From Desulfospira joergensenii DSM 10085 (GTDB lineage: Bacteria > Desulfobacterota > Desulfobacteria > Desulfobacterales > Desulfobacteraceae), in the NCBI RefSeq assembly GCF_000420085.1, contig NZ_ATUG01000001.1, positions 2,364,773 through 2,428,772 on the forward strand: a DNA stretch of 64,000 nucleotides. Reading direction: 5' to 3'. Shown piece after piece: positions 59,286 to 64,000 of the stretch (the stretch's first letter is position 1; the number at the start of each line of letters is the position of its first letter). The notes below the pieces were generated by a model. That model made no database searches. It was not told where the DNA came from and saw only the letters and a list, made by a program, of their open reading frames with translations. Position numbers and translations under genes: made by a program.

Positions 59286-60617
59286 TTATTGGTCTTTGCG
59301 GATGCCATATTTCTGGAGACGGTACCGAAGGGCTCCCCGGGTGATGCCAAGCTTTTTGGCTGCTTTTGACTGGTTCCATCCGCATTGCTCAAGGGCGGCC
59401 AGCATGAGGCTCTGCTCCTGGGCTACAATATCAAAATCTGCAGGTGCTGCTTGTTGATCGTTCCGGGCGCCTGCCGGTGGGTCGGATATGTGTCCGGGAA
59501 GATGCGCTGCACAGACTTTTATACTGTTACAGGTAAGCGCTGCCCGTTCCATGACGTTTTTAAGCTCCCGCACATTGCCGGGCCAGGCATAGGCCTCAAG
59601 ACACTGAATGGCGTCATTGGAAAGACAGCGCAGCGGTCTGTTAAATTCTCTGCAGAATTTTTCAAGAAAAAAGCTGGCAAGATCTGTAATGTCCGATTTT
59701 TTATCCCGCAGAGCCGGCATATTAAGACAGACCGTATTGAGACGGTAGTAAAGATCGGAGCGAAACTGATTTTTAACAATCATGGTTTCAAGATCCTGGT
59801 TTGTGGCAGACAGGATTTTAACGGATACCGGAATCTCTGTGCCTGCACCCACCGGGGTAATGGTTTTTTCCTCCACGGCATGAAGCAGCTTTGCCTGAAG
59901 TGCCAGGGGCAGATCTCCGATTTCATCGAGAAATAACGTCCCCTTGTCTGCCCTGACAAATGCACCTTGCCGGTCCTGAATCGCCCCGGTAAATGCCCCT
60001 TTCTGGTGGCCGAACAACTCGCTTTCTATCAAATCTTTCGGGATGGCAGCACAATTTACTTTAACAAAAGAGCCGCTCTGCCGTTTGGACGCATCGTGAA
60101 TAGCTCTTGCAGCAAGTTCCTTGCCTGTACCGGAAGCGCCTTGAATCAGAACCGAGGAGTCTGTAGAAGCAAACAGGTGGATGTCTCGTCGGATTTTATC
60201 CATGGCAGGAGAATTTCCAATCAGTTGGGTCAAAGAGCTGTTCTCTGAAGGGGCAATACAGAGCGCCTGTTCGACTACTTCCAGAAGCTGTTCATGCGCC
60301 AGCGGTTTGGTCAGAAAATCAAACGCGCCTTTTTTCATGGCGTTGACTGCCGTCTCAATTGAGCCGAATGCCGTAAGGATGACCAGTGGAATATCAGGGA
60401 AATTCAAGCGGCCGAATTTTAACACTGCCATGCCGTCCACAGGTTTCATTTTCAAATCAGTGAGCACCAGATCCGGATGCCATTTTGTCCACTGAAAGAT
60501 ACCCTGTTTTCCATCCGATGCGGTTCTCACTTTATAACCGTTATCCTGGAGTACCAGGCTGAGGATTCGGGCCAGTTTTTCTTCATCTTCAACAATAAGT
60601 ATTTTTTGTTTGGCCAT
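59286..60617 (-). CDS. sigma-54-dependent response regulator, PrsR-like
   Basis: 443 aa. Receiver domain at residues ~1-120 with phospho-acceptor D54 (PDLVLTDLKM) and conserved acidic pair EDEE near residue 10; AAA+ activator domain ~140-375 with GASGTGKE (Walker A), GHQKGAFTGAIQ (the sigma-54 contact loop), and DEIGDLPLALQAKLL (Walker B); C-terminal Fis helix-turn-helix (WNQSKAAKKLGITRGALRYRLQK). Enhancer-binding proteins of this kind remodel RpoN polymerase. The PEP-CTERM gene in the same module has a -24/-12 promoter, which makes it the likely target. It follows its kinase gene by 14 bases. Resembles the PrsR regulator of PEP-CTERM/exopolysaccharide systems. Confidence 0.92.
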   Translation of the reverse strand: MAKQKILIVEDEEKLARILSLVLQDNGYKVRTASDGKQGIFQWTKWHPDLVLTDLKMKPVDGMAVLKFGRLNFPDIPLVILTAFGSIETAVNAMKKGAFDFLTKPLAHEQLLEVVEQALCIAPSENSSLTQLIGNSPAMDKIRRDIHLFASTDSSVLIQGASGTGKELAARAIHDASKRQSGSFVKVNCAAIPKDLIESELFGHQKGAFTGAIQDRQGAFVRADKGTLFLDEIGDLPLALQAKLLHAVEEKTITPVGAGTEIPVSVKILSATNQDLETMIVKNQFRSDLYYRLNTVCLNMPALRDKKSDITDLASFFLEKFCREFNRPLRCLSNDAIQCLEAYAWPGNVRELKNVMERAALTCNSIKVCAAHLPGHISDPPAGARNDQQAAPADFDIVAQEQSLMLAALEQCGWNQSKAAKKLGITRGALRYRLQKYGIRKDQ

Positions 60618-60631
60618 GGTAATGTCCTGTT

Positions 60632-63088
60632 TTATGTGGGCAGCATTTTGAGCATACTGCTTTTTTGGATATTTTCCAGCGGTCTTACCGGCAGTTTGAT
60701 CAGGGCAGATGCACCGCTCTGATCATTGTCCGTTCTGTTTGTCAGAAAAATGCTGCCGTTATGGGCCTGGATGATCTGACGACAGGCCGACAACCCAAGA
60801 CCCAGCCCCTGGTTTTTGGTGGTAAAAAAATTATCAAAAACCTTATCCTGGTTTTCATGGGAAATCCCCGGGCCGTTATCGATTATCCGGATATGAACAT
60901 GATCACGCATCTGCTCAAGGTGAATATTAATTTTTCCGCCGTCTGCCATCATTTCTTCACTGTTTCGTATCAAGTTAAGCAACACCTGTGCCAGCTGCCT
61001 GAAATCCACATAAACCGGCGGCAGTTTGGATGCCGCATCGATTTGAATAGTTACCGTCCGGCGATGGTCCTTGGTATGTATCCATTGATCCATAAGGGTC
61101 TTGATTTCCTGTTCAAGGTTTACCCGTGCCAGTTCAGGCGGTTTTTGCCGTGCAAAGTTCAAAATACTGTTAATGGAAAGGTTGAGATGATCCACTTCAT
61201 CTATAATATATGCCACCATCTCTTCGGTAACCTGTCGGGACTGTTTCCCTTTGGCCAGATACTGGGCCGAACTGTGGATAATACCCAGGGGATTTTTGAG
61301 TTCATGCGCCAGAAGGGAAGTCATTTCTCCAATTGCCGCCATTTTTTCCGCCTGGACCTTTTGTTCAAACATCTGCTCAAGTTGTTGTTTTCCTTTTAAG
61401 AGCGATTCATGGTGAAGGGCGTTTTCAAGGGCTATGGTTGCCTGGTTGGCAAAACTTCCCAGCAAGAGGATATCTGCTTCATTGAAAAGACTGCCGCCGA
61501 CTTTGGGACCGATAAATAAAAAGCCGGACAATGCCCGGGAGGATCGAAGCGGCAAAACAAGGGTGAAGCCGGCTTTTTGAATCTCCTGTAATTCTTTTTC
61601 AAGATCAGGATCCTGAAGGACCTGAAATACACTGAAATGGGTAATCGCCGTGTCTTTAAACCGGTCTGCCATGCGGCTCTTTCGCCAGAGGGACGACCCG
61701 AAACGCAGGGTGGGGGGAAAAAGCCTTGACCGGTTGCCCTCAAAAATCATCACAGCGATGGACGAGACGTGGATCGCTTCAGGTAGTTTCCGGATGATTG
61801 CATTGATAATCCTTGGAAGTTCGAGGGTGGCAGCGATCCTGTGGCTGAATTCATGCATGGTTTTTATGGAGATGGCATCACTGCGGAAAAAGAGCCGCCG
61901 GATCAACTGGTCAAGTTTTAAGATTACGGGATGAAATATCATATTCATTAAAATTAAGAAGACTAAGAAGACTTCTTTTGATAAAAGAGCATCCCCGAAA
62001 AACCATTTCTTAAGTGCGGTGAAAAATAAGGAATAAATGACAGTAAGCGCCATGATAATGGCAACATACGCAATCGTTTTACTGATGATTTGATCCACTT
62101 TAAACAGCTTATACCGAAGGATCCCGGCATAATAGGCCAGCGGCAATGCAAAAAAGCCAAAAACGGCAATGCGAAAGGAGATCAAAGGAGAATCGATCAA
62201 TAGATTTGGCAGCAGATAAAAAAACAGGTATGGGCCAAAAGCAAGCCAATAGGCAATCAGGGGAAGCTTAATCCGGTTGCGTTCCTGTTGGGTCATAATT
62301 TTTTTATAATCGCTTGCGTGTTTGAGAAAAACGGTGATGATAATAAGCGGAAGATACAGGTTTCTCAGACGCTGGACCCATCCGAAAAATTCAGGCGTCC
62401 ATCCGGCCGCAAAAAAAGCGCCGCCAATGGTTGTCACTGCAGGGATTAGATAAATTATGGCCGGGAGCCACCATCGGTTTTTTACCAAGTCCCTTTCTTC
62501 AGGAAATTTTAAGGCAAAATGCAGCCAGAGTCCGAAGGCAATCCAGTTAAAAGGCGTGTGGAGCAGAAAAGAAAAGGAATATACCATGGGATTAAAGAAT
62601 ACGATGGCAGAGGGGAGGGTTGCGGAAAGCGATGACGCAAAACTGCAGAGCATAAAATAGAACAAAAGACTGATATCATCCGGTGCATGTTTGTATATCA
62701 CCAAGGCCCCGAGAACGAGCATTACTGCTATAAGCATTAATCTGGGCCAGATCAGTTTTAACAGGGAAAATAAAGTGTATGGTTCAGTTTTTAAAGAAAG
62801 TTCAATCACCTGGCCTCCCCGGAGGACGGTAAAGGATCCCGGGGCTGTTAAAGGCTGTTGTAAAATTAAATTCCCCAGGACTTCATCGTGGGAAAGACCG
62901 TTGGCTGCAATGATCAAATCATTTTTTTGGACGGAGTTAATCGGAGACAGCACCTTTGAAACCAGGAGGCCTTTTTGGGTTTTGCCCACTTTAAACCCGG
63001 TATTTCCTTGAATGAAGGCGGCATTGATGAAAACCAGAGTGGCTGCAATTGGCAGAAAGAAAAAAAATCCGATAGTAAATTTCCGCAT
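60632..63088 (-). CDS. membrane histidine kinase with PDZ-like, multi-helix, GAF and HATPase domains (PrsK-like)
   Basis: 818 aa. After a first helix, residues ~30-105 resemble a PDZ domain (GLLVSKVLSPINSVQKNDLIIAANG, FTVLRGGQVIELSL). Then come seven or more membrane helices to about residue 385, a GAF domain (~410-565, LVLPLRSSRALSGFLFIGPK), a coiled coil and the kinase core: HisKA with LLAHELKNPLGIIHSSAQ (phospho-acceptor His) and HATPase with LLNLIRNSEEMMADGG (N box), IIDNGPGIS (G1) and GLGLGLSACRQII (G2). PDZ plus 7TM sensing is typical of PrsK-type kinases paired with PEP-CTERM regulators. It phosphorylates the regulator encoded 14 bases downstream. Input signal unknown. Confidence 0.9.
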   Translation of the reverse strand: MRKFTIGFFFFLPIAATLVFINAAFIQGNTGFKVGKTQKGLLVSKVLSPINSVQKNDLIIAANGLSHDEVLGNLILQQPLTAPGSFTVLRGGQVIELSLKTEPYTLFSLLKLIWPRLMLIAVMLVLGALVIYKHAPDDISLLFYFMLCSFASSLSATLPSAIVFFNPMVYSFSFLLHTPFNWIAFGLWLHFALKFPEERDLVKNRWWLPAIIYLIPAVTTIGGAFFAAGWTPEFFGWVQRLRNLYLPLIIITVFLKHASDYKKIMTQQERNRIKLPLIAYWLAFGPYLFFYLLPNLLIDSPLISFRIAVFGFFALPLAYYAGILRYKLFKVDQIISKTIAYVAIIMALTVIYSLFFTALKKWFFGDALLSKEVFLVFLILMNMIFHPVILKLDQLIRRLFFRSDAISIKTMHEFSHRIAATLELPRIINAIIRKLPEAIHVSSIAVMIFEGNRSRLFPPTLRFGSSLWRKSRMADRFKDTAITHFSVFQVLQDPDLEKELQEIQKAGFTLVLPLRSSRALSGFLFIGPKVGGSLFNEADILLLGSFANQATIALENALHHESLLKGKQQLEQMFEQKVQAEKMAAIGEMTSLLAHELKNPLGIIHSSAQYLAKGKQSRQVTEEMVAYIIDEVDHLNLSINSILNFARQKPPELARVNLEQEIKTLMDQWIHTKDHRRTVTIQIDAASKLPPVYVDFRQLAQVLLNLIRNSEEMMADGGKINIHLEQMRDHVHIRIIDNGPGISHENQDKVFDNFFTTKNQGLGLGLSACRQIIQAHNGSIFLTNRTDNDQSGASALIKLPVRPLENIQKSSMLKMLPT

Positions 63089-63480
63089 GAAAGAACCTGC
63101 CTATTGGTTTTTTTTGTGATGGTATTAAATTTTAAAAAACGATTTATGCTAAAAACATCAAGCTGACACCAGAATTTTTGCTTGCAAAAAGTATACGAAA
63201 AAACACCTTAGTATCAACCCCGGGTTGATATCCATCTTTTTTTAAAAAAAATCTCATCAAAATCGGTGTTTAAAACTGTTTGCCTTGAATCCGGCAGGCG
63301 GAATATAGTGGAAAAACAATGGAAGCTCAGGGAAGGGATAAGAGAAATGGGGTATTGCCCTTTTTACTCACCGGGCCGATACAAACGGCAGGATAATTCC
63401 GGGAACTGAGTTTCAAGGGGGTGTTTGTACCGGGTTAAACGCTATCCCCCTGATCAAAGATTAAAGCATGTCTGCAGAAC
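63089..63480. other. intergenic region between the kinase gene and the pseudo-5S
   Basis: AT-rich next to the kinase start, then of mixed composition. No gene is visible. The perfect dyad at 63212-63230 is listed separately; the AAAAGTATAC region near 63187-63196 may contribute to the kinase promoter. Confidence 0.35.
63212..63230. promoter_or_regulatory. perfect palindrome upstream of the kinase gene
   Basis: TATCAACCC-C-GGGTTGATA: nine perfect base pairs either side of one base, followed by a T-run at 63238-63244. With a one-base centre it cannot fold as a normal hairpin, so a dimeric protein site is more likely than a terminator. It is 124 bases from the kinase start. Confidence 0.45.
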
Positions 63481-63524
63481 AAAAAAAAGCCCTGACCAAT
63501 CGGGAAGATTGATCAGGGCTTTTT
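63481..63524 (-). terminator. terminator after the pseudo-5S (copy 1)
   Basis: An 18-bp stem with one mismatch (63484-63501 with 63507-63524) is flanked by A8 that reads as a U-tract on the minus strand. Nearly identical to the terminator at 63773-63815; the two belong to a duplicated ~103-base block. Confidence 0.85.
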
Positions 63525-63583
63525 CAAGAATAACCCGGCAGCGTCCTACTCTCCCACACAGTCTCCCATGCAGTACCATCGAC
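63482..63583. repeat. ~103-bp duplicated block, left copy (terminator plus 5S 3' half)
   Basis: This stretch, from the A-run through GCAGTACCATCG, is repeated at 63773-63874 with two mismatches or so. The copies lie 291 bases apart. It carries the whole 3' half of 5S rRNA and the operon terminator. At its right end it switches abruptly to the sequence shared with the left end of the PEP-CTERM module. Confidence 0.82.
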
Positions 63584-63635
63584 GATAGGGACCCAAACAT
63601 AAGATCAGGCCTTCCGTGTTCGAGATGGGTACGGG
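63534..63635 (-). pseudogene. chimeric 5S rRNA pseudogene
   Basis: The 3' half (63534-63582) is identical in kind to the intact gene. In the centre, GGGAGCTTAACTTCC of normal 5S is replaced by GGGACCCAAACATAAGATCAGGCCTTCC, about 14 bases longer, and beyond GGTACGGG the 5' strand of helix I is replaced by an AT-rich segment. It therefore cannot close helix I and is not a functional 5S gene. It is transcribed, if at all, by read-through from the rRNA operon, which lies on the same strand. Confidence 0.78.
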
Positions 63636-63682
63636 CATAATCAATTAATAATTGCGGAGGACCCTTTGGGCCCCCATTTATG
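63583..63682. repeat. 5S-derived direct repeat, right copy
   Basis: Matches 57524-57644 as described there, without the 21-base insertion. It overlaps the aberrant part of the pseudo-5S. Copies in the same orientation, 6.06 kb apart, flank the integrase remnant, the PEP-CTERM and PilZ genes and the two-component pair. Confidence 0.8.
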
Positions 63683-63772
63683 ATTGGGGCGCAGCATCCT
63701 CAATTGTTAACCAATTATTCATTGTTAACTTGCTCGCACTAACGATCAAGCCGTAGATGTTCCCGTTAAAAT

Positions 63773-63815
63773 AAAAAAAGCCCTGACCAATCGGGAAGAT
63801 TGATCAGGGCTTTTT
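63773..63815 (-). terminator. rRNA operon terminator (copy 2)
   Basis: Same 18-bp stem as at 63481-63524 (here 63775-63792 with 63798-63815), A7 on the left giving a U-tract on the minus strand. It lies 10 bases beyond the 3' end of the intact 5S gene and is the natural end of the rRNA operon. Confidence 0.9.
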
Positions 63816-63824
63816 GAAGAATAA

Positions 63825-63940
63825 CCCGGCAGCGTCCTACTCTCCCACACAGTCTCCCATGCAGTACCATCGGCGCTAGGGAGCTTAACTTCCGTGTTCG
63901 AGATGGGTACGGGTGTGGCCTCCCTGCCATTGCCACCAGG
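63825..63940 (-). rRNA. rrf: 5S ribosomal RNA
   Basis: About 116 nt. On the minus strand it starts CCTGGTGGCAATGGCAGGG and ends GTAGGACGCTGCCGGG, whose ends pair as helix I. All standard 5S landmarks are present: CACCCGTACCCATCTCGAACACGGAAGTTAAG-type loop B/helix III sequence and GGTACTGCATGGGAGACTGTGTGGGAGAGTAGG for helices II, IV and V. Sequence from 63941 to the window end is the 23S-5S spacer; 23S lies outside. The operon runs on the minus strand toward lower coordinates. Confidence 0.93.
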
Positions 63941-64000
63941 TTAAATCAAAAGGACCTGGAACTTCTGAAGGGGTTATGCGTACATGTCCCATGGGTCCAA

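Overview
The window looks like a chromosomal segment of a Desulfobacterota bacterium, most likely one of the Desulfobacterales. This is inferred from the gene families, the GC-rich codon use, the abundance of amino-acid and peptide ABC transporters, c-di-GMP and chemotaxis genes, and a sigma-54/PEP-CTERM two-component pair. No marker gene here fixes the genus. Most of it is ordinary chromosome; 53.4-63.7 kb is a lower-GC accessory stretch that runs into the end of an rRNA operon.

Region by region. 0-6.3 kb is a nitrogen-assimilation cluster: the end of an ammonium transporter, a GlxB-type amidotransferase, an unusually long glutamate-synthase fusion and a GlnT/GMAS-type glutamine synthetase behind a clear -24/-12 promoter. 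6.3-10.3 kb holds a YbaK-type deacylase, a solute-binding protein, an XRE-cupin regulator, a diguanylate cyclase and a small unannotated ORF. 10.4-14.7 kb has a P5C dehydrogenase plus an ALDH7-type dehydrogenase, divergent from a LysR gene. 14.8-18.4 kb has a cold-shock protein, an RRM protein, a YkgJ-GNAT fusion, an unknown gene and radC. 18.4-29.8 kb is a long operon: an Lrp regulator, an enolase-family racemase (DgcA-like), a DUF1611 protein (DgcN-like), an N-acyl-D-amino-acid deacylase, a complete Dpp/Opp transporter and an SHMT-like enzyme. I read it as a D-glutamate/D-amino-acid peptide catabolic island. 29.9-31.6 kb is motB-motA. 31.7-37.7 kb is a TetR-controlled envelope export operon (LolA-like protein, two FtsX-type permeases, a LolD-like ATPase and an outer-membrane barrel). 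37.9-43.8 kb is a GntR-controlled amino-acid locus (saccharopine-dehydrogenase-like enzyme, polar amino-acid ABC transporter, D-cysteine-desulfhydrase-like enzyme). 44.1-49.9 kb has a second diguanylate cyclase with a coupled leader ORF, a Cache-domain MCP, an OmpW-like barrel and a conserved unknown. 49.9-52.9 kb is a membrane-less trio of ABC ATPase, G3E-type GTPase and a DUF1858-fused, signal-less substrate-binding-like protein.

The right end is accessory: a frameshifted RNase T2, a NUDIX hydrolase, a RelE/Phd toxin-antitoxin pair, a DUF2254 membrane protein, and then a ~6 kb PEP-CTERM module (lectin-like PEP-CTERM protein, PilZ protein, sigma-54 response regulator, PDZ/7TM/GAF histidine kinase). 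This module is bounded on both sides by a ~100 bp direct repeat derived partly from 5S rRNA, and a truncated tyrosine-recombinase remnant abuts the left copy. The window closes with an intact 5S rRNA gene on the minus strand, preceded on the chromosome by a chimeric pseudo-5S and duplicated terminators.

The most noteworthy items are the D-amino-acid island, the ABC/GTPase/DUF1858 trio, and the 5S-bounded PEP-CTERM island whose target gene carries its own -24/-12 promoter.
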